From contig NZ_VEGP01000009.1 of NCBI RefSeq assembly GCF_007679495.1, positions 41,769-105,768 on the forward strand: DNA of 64,000 nucleotides, written 5' to 3'. Within the stretch, counting starts at the first letter, position 1. Every line of letters starts with the position of its first letter. A program made the position numbers and the translations under genes. The notes below the pieces were generated by a model that searched no databases, had not been told where the DNA came from, and saw only the letters and a program-made list of their open reading frames with translations. This document shows, in pieces, positions 8,801 to 17,600 of this stretch. Source of the DNA: Paenibacillus sp. 32O-W (GTDB taxonomy: Bacteria > Bacillota > Bacilli > Paenibacillales > NBRC-103111).

Positions 8801-11800
8801 GCAGCCAGGTTGCGCCCAAGCGGACATCAATTTCGGAGGCGTCCAGGTCTTTCGGCTGCACCGCTTCAAGCGCTTTGACGTTTTCGCCGTAACGTTCGGC
8901 ATCGTATGCGGCAAACTGTCTGGCCACACGCAGCTTCTCCCGCACATTGCCGGACAAGTACGCATCCGCCGTTTCGTAGATCGGCTTACCTTCCTCGTCC
9001 AGATTTTCGGGATTGGGGAAGATGACGCCGCGCAGCTCTTTTATCAGTTGTTCTTCCGTCCAACCGGTTAGCTGCGCCATATACGGCAGATCAACACGGG
9101 CTTTTGCGCCGATGGAAACGGCAAGCGCCTCCGAAGCGGTATCCACCTGCTCCACATGGATGCGCTGCCGGATGGTGCGTTTGGTGAACATATCCGCCTT
9201 GCGCAGCAACCGTCCTTCCTCGTCGATGATTTCCAGCGAGCAAAGAAGAAAGTAGGAACTGTCGTCCGAAAAAGCAAGGCTGTTGGCGCGGCTGTTGATC
9301 AGGCCGTATTGCGCCGTAAACCGGTCATACTGCGCATTCAGCTTTCGCTGTTGCTGCTCTATCATCTCATCGCTATAGTCTTCGGTTTGGTACTCGATCA
9401 GCTCGCGCACGGTGTCCCGCAGCTGAATCATTCCCTTGATGCGGCCTGCCGCCGTAGCCGAAGTGTCCACGCGCCGCATTCGGCTGTTCTCCCGATAGTA
9501 GATTTGTCCATCCACCAGCGCAAAGCTGAAATTGCGGACAGACGGATCGGCAGGGAGAGAAGGTTCTTCTTCCTCCGGCTGGTCTTCCCGTTCCAGCTCC
9601 ACCCATTCGGCATGGATATTGGACAACGCTTCGCGCAGCAGCTCATCCAGATTGGCGTCCGGGAATGGCTTGCAGGACGTTTCCTGCCGGTTGCCGTACA
9701 TCCGGTCGTCAAAAACCATGGTGCCCAGCACCATATCGGGATGTTCCGCGAAATAACGATTCACCGGCACACCGTCCGCTGTCTCGGATAGGGAAAGCCA
9801 TGCTTCGGTTTGCTCGCTGACGGCAACCATGCGATCCCGTTTCTGTAAAAAGATAATGTCGGCGGTTACTTCGGTTCCGGCATTGGCCAGAAACGCATTG
9901 CTTGGCAGACGCACCGCTCCGAGCAGTTCGGCGCGTTCCGCTATATATTTGCGTACCGCCGGGTTTTGCTTGTCCATCGTTCCTTTGGACGTAATAAAGG
10001 CGATGATGCCGCCCGGACGCACTTTGTCCAGTGTCTTGGCGAAAAAGTAATCATGGATGAGAAACTTGTGCTTGTCGTAACGTTTATCCGCCACGCCATA
10101 ACCGCCGAACGGCACGTTCCCGATGGCGAGATCGAAGAAGCTGTCCGGCAAATTCGTCTGTTCGTAGCCGCTGACTGCAATCGACGCCTGCGGGTATAGC
10201 TGCCTGGCAATACGGCCGGTAATGCTGTCCAGTTCCACGCCAAACAGCCGCGAGCCTTGGAACGACTCCGGCACCAGACCGAAGAAATTGCCGATGCCGC
10301 AAGACGGCTCCAAAATATTGCCGCTGCGAAAGCCCATCGATTCCAGACAGTCGTACATCGCCTTGATGACGGTCACAGATGTATAATGAGCATTCAGCGT
10401 TGACGCGCGAGCGGACGCATATTCATCCGGCTCCAGCACATTTTTCAGTTCCGCATATTCGGTTACCCACTGCGTGTTCGCTTCGTCAAATGCCTGCGGA
10501 ATGCCGCCCCATCCGACATAGCGGGCCAGCACCGCCTGCTCGTCCGCTGTCGCTTGCCGCTGCTCCTGCTCCAGCTTGTTCAGCAGCCGAATCGCTTCCA
10601 TGTTCCATTTGAACTTCGTTTTTGCGCCGCCATACCCCAGTTCATCATCCGTAATCCGGTAGTTGATAGCCGGGACAGACGGGCGGGCTGGCGCGGTGCG
10701 GCCGGCCACAGGATCAGGGGAAAGGGAAGTGTCTGGCTGCGATATGGGCTCTCGCCCCTCCGTCACCGGCTCTTCCGGTGAAACCGCATCTTCCGCTGTT
10801 TCCCAGGCCGCTTCGTCAGACCGTTCCGGCTCCTGCTCTCCAGTAATCAGATGATCGTTCAGCGGGTTTTCGCGCAGCATTCGCTCAAAATCCCGGCGAT
10901 TCAACTCTTTGATGAAGAGCGGGAACTGACGGTCTTGCAGCACCACTGTTCGCTGCGCCAGTTCAACAATTTCATATTCGTCCGCACCAATCCAGACCAT
11001 ACTGCCAGTATCAAAACCGTAGCGCGCTCGTTCCCAGTTCACCGGCGTTTGTTCCGGTTCCACCTGTGCGTCTCGTGGGGAAAGCCCCGACGATGCATCC
11101 GACTGAGGCACATCGTTCCTGGCCATTTCCGCCGCCTGCTGTCTCCGCTTTTCCTCCTGTTCCTCTGCAAAAGCGGGCAATCGCTCGGCTTCCTGCCGGT
11201 TCAAGTAACGACCCGCTGCCAGCAGTTCGCCGATACGTTTCTGCACGTTCATCCACGGCAGCACCACCTGCGTATCCGGGTTCATGATGGAGCCGCGGGT
11301 CAGCGTGATGCCTTTGCTGTCATAATTCATGTGAATATCCGTGCCGATCAGCGCGGGAAGACGCCCGCCGGTTCCGTATTCCCGTTTCAGGAAATCGGCG
11401 TTCTCCTGTGCGGACAGCGACTGCTGGAAATGCAGCGCGATGCGATACTTGCCGTTCTCAAAACCGCTGCCGTTTTGCAAAATGGCGTCAATGACCGCTT
11501 GCGGCATGAAAAAAGCGGAGGCTTTTGCGTCCTCCGCTTGTTCCATCCACAGCGTCTGTTGCTCGATGGACGGTTCCAACTTTCGCGTCAAGTCAAATTC
11601 GTTCAACAGTATCATGCTGGCGATATGCCCGGCGATGACGCCCCAATCGTAAAAGCTTTGCGCCGTGCGTTCCTCCGCCGTCCCTGTCCACAGATGCAAA
11701 ACGTTTCGGTACGGTTCAAATCCTGCTCGTACGCCTTCATCCAGCGTCAGTTCGGTGATGCCTGACGGAAACAAACCGCGCACATACAACATGCGCTCGC

Positions 11801-13139
11801 GCTCGTCTTCATGGGCAAGGAAAAATGCTGCGATGTCCGACTTGCTCTCCCGCAGCGGCGCGGCTCGGAGCATGTCATTAATGAGGGCATGGTCGTGAAA
11901 AAACGGAAGACTTCGGTCCTCCGTTTCCCGGTCGTACCATTTTAATGATAAATCAGTTCCGCGAGAATCAGTTCCTCCGCCTGCTGCTTCAGGTTGTTCA
12001 TGTGTCCCGTCCAGGCCAGCGGATCGCTCGCCTTGTCCGGCGCCGGGTGAGACGCGAGCAGCTCCTGCATCGTCCGGTCGATCTGCTCCCGCGCTGTCCG
12101 GTCGACTTCCGCCAGATGTTGGTTCAACTGCCCCGACAACATCAGATGGGCGTACATGCCCTTCCGCTCGGTTTTCAGGAACGTCTTGCGCATCATCCCG
12201 TACTTCCCGATGGTCGTCTCCGCTTCGCTCAGCGTCAGGTTGGGCAGCAGATAATCCCCTTGCGGCGAGTACGTCAGTTCCATGTTCATCCTTCCTTTCT
12301 TGTCGAGTAGCTTCATTGTGCGGCAAGGAATCGGGTCTTGCAAGGGTATGAAACGATTGCCCCTCATTTGCATGTTGTGCATCCCGACGCAGTGCTCGGA
12401 CGGTCGATTCCACTTCCCGTAGCATCATCTCGGACACATCGCTGATCGCTGCGCCCAAGTGGGACAGCGCAGGAAGCGTGTTGAAATACCCGATGCCGGA
12501 CAAATCCTCGATGCTGATATAATGTGCGGGATCGAGTCCGCAACGGATCATCGCCATATAAGCGACGGCTTTTTCAGCCGCTTGTTTGAACAACAGCTCC
12601 ACATGCGAAATATCCAGGTCCTCCAGCAAACTGTGCTCCCGCTCTTTCATCAACTCCGCCACATAATCGGCGCTGTTGTCATCCACCGCATTCCGCGCAG
12701 CAGCAAGGAGCGCAGCAGGCAGATCCGCACGTGGTTCTATCTCATCCGACGCGCCGAACGCATTTTCCAGCGTTTCGATGACATGAGCCGTATCGCTGTC
12801 CTGCAATCGCCAAAGCGACACCTGCGGCTGGCGTCTGCTCTGGGTATCCGATACGTCAAACACATGGCGCAGGCCCAAGTGGTTGCCCCGATCTTCAATC
12901 AGGGCAATCCCTTTCGCGCCGCGCTTCACCCATCGATCCAGCCGTTTGTTCCAGACGTCAATCGGCGCGCAGGCCGTTGCGTCAGGACGTTGTGCGTAGA
13001 TCAACAGTTGATCCTGAAACGGATATTTATAGTTCCAGGCCGCCGTCCGCAAAAAATCCGCCCAGCGGTCAGGGTGATTCGTCACCGTGCGAGCCGTGCT
13101 GGCAGCCAGTTCGACGATGCGCTGCAACTTGGCTGTCAT
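5856..13139 (-). CDS. Giant N6-adenine methylase / SNF2-type helicase ICE protein
   Basis: A 2427-residue protein typical of large Bacillota ICEs. The N-terminal ~100 residues look ArdC-like (WAWNYKYPFQDQLLIYAQRP-type pattern). A variable Asp/Arg/Gly-rich linker lies at about residues 285-400. The methylase region follows: ILEPSCGIGNFFG (SAM motif I, ~946) and GNVPFGGYG in the place of the NPPY motif (~1013). The helicase core has GAGKT (~1623), LFVDEAD (~1781), FATGTPISNS and RSGRIIRQGNQ (~2115). Such proteins are thought to protect or remodel transferred DNA. GGGAGGTG precedes the ATG at 13139. The linker is encoded by the same DNA as tnpV in another frame. Confidence 0.9.
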   Translation of the reverse strand: MTAKLQRIVELAASTARTVTNHPDRWADFLRTAAWNYKYPFQDQLLIYAQRPDATACAPIDVWNKRLDRWVKRGAKGIALIEDRGNHLGLRHVFDVSDTQSRRQPQVSLWRLQDSDTAHVIETLENAFGASDEIEPRADLPAALLAAARNAVDDNSADYVAELMKEREHSLLEDLDISHVELLFKQAAEKAVAYMAMIRCGLDPAHYISIEDLSGIGYFNTLPALSHLGAAISDVSEMMLREVESTVRALRRDAQHANEGQSFHTLARPDSLPHNEATRQERKDEHGTDVLAARGLSAAQPDAERSGDDHREVRDDAQDVPENRAEGHVRPSDVVGAVEPTSGGSRPDSAGADRPDDAGAARVSPGAGQGERSAGLDGTHEQPEAAGGGTDSRGTDLSLKWYDRETEDRSLPFFHDHALINDMLRAAPLRESKSDIAAFFLAHEDERERMLYVRGLFPSGITELTLDEGVRAGFEPYRNVLHLWTGTAEERTAQSFYDWGVIAGHIASMILLNEFDLTRKLEPSIEQQTLWMEQAEDAKASAFFMPQAVIDAILQNGSGFENGKYRIALHFQQSLSAQENADFLKREYGTGGRLPALIGTDIHMNYDSKGITLTRGSIMNPDTQVVLPWMNVQKRIGELLAAGRYLNRQEAERLPAFAEEQEEKRRQQAAEMARNDVPQSDASSGLSPRDAQVEPEQTPVNWERARYGFDTGSMVWIGADEYEIVELAQRTVVLQDRQFPLFIKELNRRDFERMLRENPLNDHLITGEQEPERSDEAAWETAEDAVSPEEPVTEGREPISQPDTSLSPDPVAGRTAPARPSVPAINYRITDDELGYGGAKTKFKWNMEAIRLLNKLEQEQRQATADEQAVLARYVGWGGIPQAFDEANTQWVTEYAELKNVLEPDEYASARASTLNAHYTSVTVIKAMYDCLESMGFRSGNILEPSCGIGNFFGLVPESFQGSRLFGVELDSITGRIARQLYPQASIAVSGYEQTNLPDSFFDLAIGNVPFGGYGVADKRYDKHKFLIHDYFFAKTLDKVRPGGIIAFITSKGTMDKQNPAVRKYIAERAELLGAVRLPSNAFLANAGTEVTADIIFLQKRDRMVAVSEQTEAWLSLSETADGVPVNRYFAEHPDMVLGTMVFDDRMYGNRQETSCKPFPDANLDELLREALSNIHAEWVELEREDQPEEEEPSLPADPSVRNFSFALVDGQIYYRENSRMRRVDTSATAAGRIKGMIQLRDTVRELIEYQTEDYSDEMIEQQQRKLNAQYDRFTAQYGLINSRANSLAFSDDSSYFLLCSLEIIDEEGRLLRKADMFTKRTIRQRIHVEQVDTASEALAVSIGAKARVDLPYMAQLTGWTEEQLIKELRGVIFPNPENLDEEGKPIYETADAYLSGNVREKLRVARQFAAYDAERYGENVKALEAVQPKDLDASEIDVRLGATWLPPEDIRQFLFELVDTPPMYQTYINVMYSEYTAAWNVKGKSDDRSNNIKANVTYGTNRVNAYKILEDTLNLRDVRVFDTVYEDGVEKRVLNKQETAIAQQKQEMMKEAFREWIWRDPQRRERLTRLYNDRFNAIRPREYDGSHIRFTGMNPEIRLRQHQVNAVARALYGGNSLFAHCVGAGKTFAMTAAAMESKHLGLCNKSMLVVPNHLTEQWAAEFLQLYPSANILVATKKDFETKNRKTFCARIATGDYDAIIIGHSQFEKIPISTERQRQQLYEQISEITNGIRELKEARGERYAIKQLEKTKKTLQTKLEKLNDTSRKDDVVTFEELGVDRLFVDEADSYKNLFLYTKMRNVAGLSQTEAQKSSDMFAKCRYLDELTGGRGIIFATGTPISNSITEMYTMQRYLQYERLKRQGLQHFDAWASTFGETVTAIELAPEGTGYRAKTRFARFYNLPELMNMFKEVADIQTADMLQLPVPKAHFHNVAVPPSDFQRDMVADLARRAERVRAKEVEPHEDNMLTITNDGRKLALDQRLANPMLPDDEGSKVSACADNVFRYWEEHQEQRLTQLVFCDLSIPKQDGAFNVYDELRRKLMKKGVPAEEIAYIHDANTEVKKKELFAKVRSGQVRILLGSTFKMGAGTNVQTKLIALHDLDCPWRPRDLEQRSGRIIRQGNQNSEVHIFRYVTENTFDAYLYQTLENKQRFISQIMTSKSPVRSAEDIDETALSYAEVKALATGNPYIKEKMDLDIQVSKLKLLKANHLSQRYALEDRLLKMLPQQIKSTEERIAGYEQDAALLLRSKASEADGADDAKFPGMTVKDYTYSERTAAGAALLDACKGMTSPDPQEIGSYRGFSLWLSFDSFHKEYKVTLRGALGHTVTLGADAGGNISRINNALSDLPAKLEHAREQLATLRLQMETAKEQIAAPFEKEQELQTKAARLAELNALLNMDKRENEAVDSVPDEEIEAPERRVVGRER
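11942..12283 (-). CDS. tnpV: TnpV-family protein nested in another frame of the helicase gene
   Basis: A 113-residue frame on the same strand as the giant helicase gene, shifted relative to it. The translation is a recognisable TnpV-type protein: it begins MELTYSPQGDYLLPNL, has IGKYGMMRKTFLK and LSGQLNQHLAEVDRTA, and ends EELILAELIYH. AAGGAAGG lies 6 bases before the ATG at 12281-12283, so independent translation is plausible. TnpV occurs in Tn4451-like and related Gram-positive elements; its function is unknown. The helicase frame reads through the whole region as an unstructured Asp/Gly/Arg-rich linker, so both products can coexist. Confidence in the family is good; dual expression is inferred. 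Confidence 0.75.
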   Translation of the reverse strand: MELTYSPQGDYLLPNLTLSEAETTIGKYGMMRKTFLKTERKGMYAHLMLSGQLNQHLAEVDRTAREQIDRTMQELLASHPAPDKASDPLAWTGHMNNLKQQAEELILAELIYH

Positions 13140-13152
13140 GAGAGCACCTCCC

Positions 13153-13419
13153 TTACCGAAACGTGATTTGATTGGTCAGGCGAATGCCTTCCTCGGAATA
13201 ACGAGCCGTAATCCGAATGAGTCCAATAAGTTGCAGTCGATGCAGATTTCGGCGGACAGTGGAAAGAGAGAGCCCCACCTCCGAAGCCAGCTTTTTGCCG
13301 GACAACAAGACGCAGCCATGCCGCCCGCCCGCGCGGTCCATCAGGTAGCTGTACAATAGCTTTGCTGCAGGAGGGACCTTCGCTTCGGCCAGCAGTTTAT
13401 ACCTGGTGAGATCGTTCAT
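13153..13419 (-). CDS. Small winged-helix/HTH protein (intact copy)
   Basis: An 88-residue protein with a helix-turn-helix of the plasmid replication-initiator/GntR-like sort: GKKLASEVGLSLSTVRRNLHRLQLIGLI, followed by a wing-like ITARYSEEGIRLTNQI. GAGGAGGAAGCCT precedes the ATG at 13419. It probably regulates the ICE operon. It is the intact partner of a decayed second copy at 13.9-14.1 kb, both starting MNDLTRY, and lies 13 bases upstream of the helicase gene. Confidence 0.75.
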   Translation of the reverse strand: MNDLTRYKLLAEAKVPPAAKLLYSYLMDRAGGRHGCVLLSGKKLASEVGLSLSTVRRNLHRLQLIGLIRITARYSEEGIRLTNQITFR

Positions 13420-13440
13420 AGGCTTCCTCCTCAGCAGACG

Positions 13441-13881
13441 CTAACGCTCCGGCGACCGTTCCGACAAACGATCCGGCCGGATGTAGCAGTACAGATAGAA
13501 ATTGTAGTCTCCCGCATGCGGGAAACAACGCAGGTAGTACCGATGGCGCTCTGTTTGAAAACAAAAGCCGTATACGCCGGAATGCCACGCCCCCGATAAT
13601 CGGGCCTCCGGATGCGACAGGCAAAAACGGTGCATCTGGCTGCGGCTTTGAAGAAGTCCCTGCTCCGTCAATGCCCGCACAACCGCATCCAGTTCCGCCC
13701 GGAAAGCCGGCGTTTTTAGCGCTGGCAAATGCTCGAACCAGTTTGCCCAGAATGTCTCGCCGCTGCTGCCAAAATAACCGCGCAGGTGCCCGATGCAACC
13801 CCGTTCCGTATCCTTCTTTATCGAAGCGGAATAAAAATAGGCCGCGTCCTCCGACACGGCCGTTTGCAGTCTTTCCAGCAT
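13441..13881 (-). CDS. Conserved ICE protein of unknown function, copy B
   Basis: A 146-residue protein starting at the ATG at 13879-13881, with GGGAGG upstream. The longer in-frame reading to 13929 is the decayed tail of the HTH pseudogene. It is a clear paralogue of the gene at 14093-14578: both begin MLE(R/K)LQ, share AYFYSAS, ERGCIGHLRG.FG.SGE.FW and end with CFP.AGDYNFYLYCY.RP. The sequence looks like one compact globular domain with aromatic strands. I know no function for it; it recurs in ICE operons of this type. Together with the HTH gene it forms one copy of a tandemly duplicated two-gene module. Confidence 0.75.
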   Translation of the reverse strand: MLERLQTAVSEDAAYFYSASIKKDTERGCIGHLRGYFGSSGETFWANWFEHLPALKTPAFRAELDAVVRALTEQGLLQSRSQMHRFCLSHPEARLSGAWHSGVYGFCFQTERHRYYLRCFPHAGDYNFYLYCYIRPDRLSERSPER

Positions 13882-13895
13882 ATTCTTTTCCTCCC

Positions 13896-14083
13896 GGCTG
13901 GTAGGTGTTCGCTCTAGGTTGCGACACACATAGAAGGGGAAAGTCCGATATCTGCCACAAGCCGACGGGAGGAAAGCGGCTGTTTTTTCCGCCCGCCAAA
14001 TTCAGTAAATAGCAGTACACCAACTTGGCCGCAAGCGGAAGCGAGGCTCCGTCCAGCAGCCGATAACGAGTGAGATCGTTCAT
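13896..14083 (-). pseudogene. Decayed second copy of the small HTH gene
   Basis: It starts MNDLTRYRLLDGASLPLAAKLVYCYLLNLAGGK, matching the intact copy at 13153-13419, from an ATG at 14083 with AGGAGG upstream. Homology then moves to a second frame (SSRRLVADIGLSPS, matching the recognition-helix region) and a third (CRNLERT). That implies two single-base indels, and the C-terminal wing is missing where the sequence runs into the ribosome site of copy B. The 228-residue frame that reads on past this point is an artefact of the first frameshift. Confidence 0.75.
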
Positions 14084-14092
14084 TGCGTCCTC

Positions 14093-14578
14093 CTATCGTT
14101 GCGTTTCCGTTTTTTTCTTCTGTGCGGCAGGCGTGGAAGGCGCTTGCTGTTGCTGCTCCACCAAGCGCTCCGGCCGGGCATAGCAGTACAAGTAAAAGTT
14201 GTAATCCCCGGCAAAGGGAAAGCAGCGCAAATAGTAGCGGTGATCCTGCGTTTGCATGCAAAACCCGTATACATCCGTGCTCCAAGCACCGCCGATGCGC
14301 GCCTCCGGGTGCTCGCTGCAAAATCGTAACATATGCTTGCGGCTTTTCAGCACCTTCTGATCGCCGATAGCTTGAAAGACCTTACCCAATTCTTCTTTAA
14401 AAGCAGTCGTTTCAAAGGGAGAGCGCCGGGGAAACCAGGTTACCCAGAACTCCTCGCCCGACCGCCCAAAATCGCCGCGCAGGTGGCCGATGCAGCCACG
14501 TTCGATCTCCTCTGCGGCAGAAGCGGAATAAAAATAAGCCGTATCCTCTGGCGCGGCACTTTGCAGCTTTTCCAACAT
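14093..14578 (-). CDS. Conserved ICE protein of unknown function, copy A
   Basis: A 161-residue paralogue of copy B, starting at ATG 14578 with GGGAGGG upstream. It shares ERGCIGHLRGDFGRSGEEFW, a HPEAR.GGAW segment and RYYLRCFPFAGDYNFYLYCY. Compared with copy B it has an extra Gln/Pro/Lys-rich tail of about 15 residues. It is followed after 9 bases by the decayed HTH gene and preceded by the DUF5704-like gene 24 bases away, so it sits inside the long ICE operon. Function unknown. Confidence 0.75.
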   Translation of the reverse strand: MLEKLQSAAPEDTAYFYSASAAEEIERGCIGHLRGDFGRSGEEFWVTWFPRRSPFETTAFKEELGKVFQAIGDQKVLKSRKHMLRFCSEHPEARIGGAWSTDVYGFCMQTQDHRYYLRCFPFAGDYNFYLYCYARPERLVEQQQQAPSTPAAQKKKTETQR

Positions 14579-14602
14579 GTTTATCCCTCCCGTCTGGTGA
14601 AT

Positions 14603-17600
14603 TTAATGGGTGCCTCCCGTCCCAAAGTCGTCGTAGCTGGACAAATTGGCATGATAAAAGACGACGTCGCCGTCCAGCAGGGAGAACGTTGCCCCGTATG
14701 GATCGACGAAGCTGGGCTGAAACCCTTCCATCCGCCACTGATTGTCCAGCGGCGCGTTTTTGTATTGCAGATGCGGATGGTTCAAGTCTTGATTGCGGAT
14801 CGTTTCGATGTTGAAATTGACGATGATGTACCCATCCTTCAGAAATACGGGCGCATGGTCGTCCAGCCGGTGCGTGCGGCCGTACTCCGCCAGATTGAAG
14901 CCTTTCGGCACCACGTACGGCGCGGCGGGCAAACTGTAGTCCCCCCGCCATCGCTGAACCGAAGCGTTGGCGCGGGCCGCATCGATGCCGGAGGGCACCT
15001 GCGTGCTTCCGACAAACGTCCGAAGCTGAGGCGGCAGCAGCATGATATCGTAGCCGCCCACATAGGTCGGCTTCTGCGCATCCTTTACATATTGATCGAT
15101 AAACGTCTGCCTCGCTCCGGGCGAACCGTTCAGCGACCAAAGCGTTGCGGCGGTGCCGGTCAACTCCTGCTTCGGCACATTGCGCAGGCGAGCGTCGAGC
15201 GTCACATACCGTTTCTCCACATCGTCGCTGGAGCCAATACGAATAAACCGCTGACTGCCTGAATGATAGTAGAGATCGACTTCCTGCCTGTTCTTCCCCT
15301 TGCTGTCCACAAAATAAAACGTCGGTGTAATGAGGATGCCGTCGCCCGAGCCGAACATGTTGCCTTTCGTCATGACTTCGAATTTGACATGGTAACCCGT
15401 TTTGACCGCAACATTTTTCTTGCCGCTCTCCGGGTGACTGCCTTGCCGTACCGGCAGCACGTAAGGAGGGGTATTGCCGCGCGGTGCGCCGTCAATGCCT
15501 TTCGTGCCGACCCAGTAGGCGTTTCCTGTCGGCGTCGCGCTGCCCTTTTGGGTGCGGAACACCGATTCCCAGGCAAAATCGGCAATGTCGGTGATGCGGA
15601 AATCATAGAGACGTCCGATCACTTCCACTGGAACCACCTGCGTAGCCACATGGTTGGACAAGTCCAGATTGGCATTCATCTGGGACGTAAAGGAGGCCGG
15701 ACTATTCTCGGCAAACGTTCGGAATAACACGTCATAATGGCCCTCGTCCACCCAAACGGGTAAATAGAAGGTTGTCTGCATCTGGCCGACCGGGATGGAT
15801 ACCCACGTTTCCTTGGGGACGAGCGTTGTGCGATCCGCTTTGTACACATCGAACGGAAAGCGTACCTGCTTGTCCCTCACATACTTGGCATAATCCCGGT
15901 TGCCGTAACCCTTGATATCCTTGTGCTGGCCGCTTGTCGGAATCGTCACGTTGAAGGGCCGGTCCAGAATGAGCGCCGACCGCCCGGTAGTCGGCTGCGT
16001 TTTCTGGTTGTGGGCCTGATCGTCCGACACCGAGGCGTAGTTCACCACCGGCGTATGCACGGTTACCGGGTTGATGCCGCCGATCGGAAAGCTATTGTTT
16101 TCCCCGCCGCCAATGCCCTTGACCAGCGTATAAAAGATGGTGCCGGTGCTCGGTTGATTCGCTTTGTTTGTTTTGGAAGCATCAATGAAATAACCTTTGC
16201 CGTACAGCACCTCTTGCCCAATCATCGGAGGGGCCGGTATCGCCCCCGGCGTCGGCGCTTTTTCCTCAACGATTCGGTTGTCCATAATCGTATTTCCGTT
16301 AAAAACGAACGAGTCGTTTTTCACCTTGATCTTGCCGATGGCGCTTTCTGCAGTTGACTTCCAGTCCTCGTTCGGTACGGAAGGCCGACTGGAACCGCCG
16401 GAAATCGTTTGTCCGGGAAGCGTCACATTCGAATAGACCGGATCGATGATATGCGCGCTGAGCGATGCATCATGCGCGGCGGAAACGGTTGGCGGCGCAT
16501 AACCATTCGGCTCCAGCGTAACCGTTCCCGAAGGAAGCGCATAATTGGAGACCGTCGCCTTTTGAATGCCGTACACCTCGAGATTTTGAATCGTCCAGAA
16601 GCTGTACTCGCGTTCAATTGAATAGTTTTTGGTGACCGTCTGTGTATCTGAACGCGGAACGGTAATGGTGGTCGGATTCCCGTCCGCATCAGGCGGGCCG
16701 GATCGCGTCTCCGTCCAGGTGAGGGTGTACGTTTTGCTCACTTGAATCGGGTATTGCTTCGTGCCGCTCGATTCCGTGAACGTGTTGCGATACAAGTACG
16801 ATTTGGCTAAGGCGTTCACATACAGGCTCTCTGAAGTCGGAATGCCTTGCAGCACATCAAATTTTTCTGCGCCGCGCGCATCCGCCTGAATGACGGCAGA
16901 AACGTTCGGCTCCATCGCTTCCGCCTGCTGCGAATCACCCGGTTGAGGTTCTCCGCCGCCGTCGCCTTTACGCACCGTATGATCGGATGTCGAATCCCCC
17001 GTATTGCCGTCCACATCCTGTACGACGACAGTGATTTGCACGCTCACTTTGTCGCCGGACGTGAACGGGATTTTGATCGGAATCGTTTTACTCGTTGACG
17101 TGCCGGAGAGGGTTCCGGTTTTGTCGCCCGTTTGAACGAGCCTGGCATTTCGAATATCCGTGATTTCGTATGACTTCAAATTCTTCTGCGACTCGACTTC
17201 AAAAACAAAATCCCCGTCCACTTCAGTCACGTTTTGATCGACCGTTTCCGGCGCTTCAATCCGGGACGTGACCGTTACCGAGGAGGGAATTTTGTAAATG
17301 CCGATAAAGTTGGAGCCGCCCGATCCCACCAGAATGGAGCGCTCTTTGAGCTTGGGGTCGCCTTTTTCCTGAATGAACAGCTTCTCGTCCGGTTTGTTAT
17401 TGTTCGTAATGTAAGATCGGATGATCTCATACGTCTGACCGCCATATGTGACTTGCTCTTCGAACGTATGATTCGCCTCATCCCCGGTAGCGAAAACGCC
17501 TTTGTCCACTTCTTTGAGTTTGGTGCCGTCTTCTTTTTGATAGATGGCCTTCACCGGATTGTTCTCCGCATATTCGGCAACCGCGTCCGTTCCGCCCAGA

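Noticed and set aside
13397..14083. 228-residue open frame
   Set aside because: Only its first ~35 residues match the HTH protein; the rest is the wrong frame across copy B, which is the real gene. It is a product of a frameshift.
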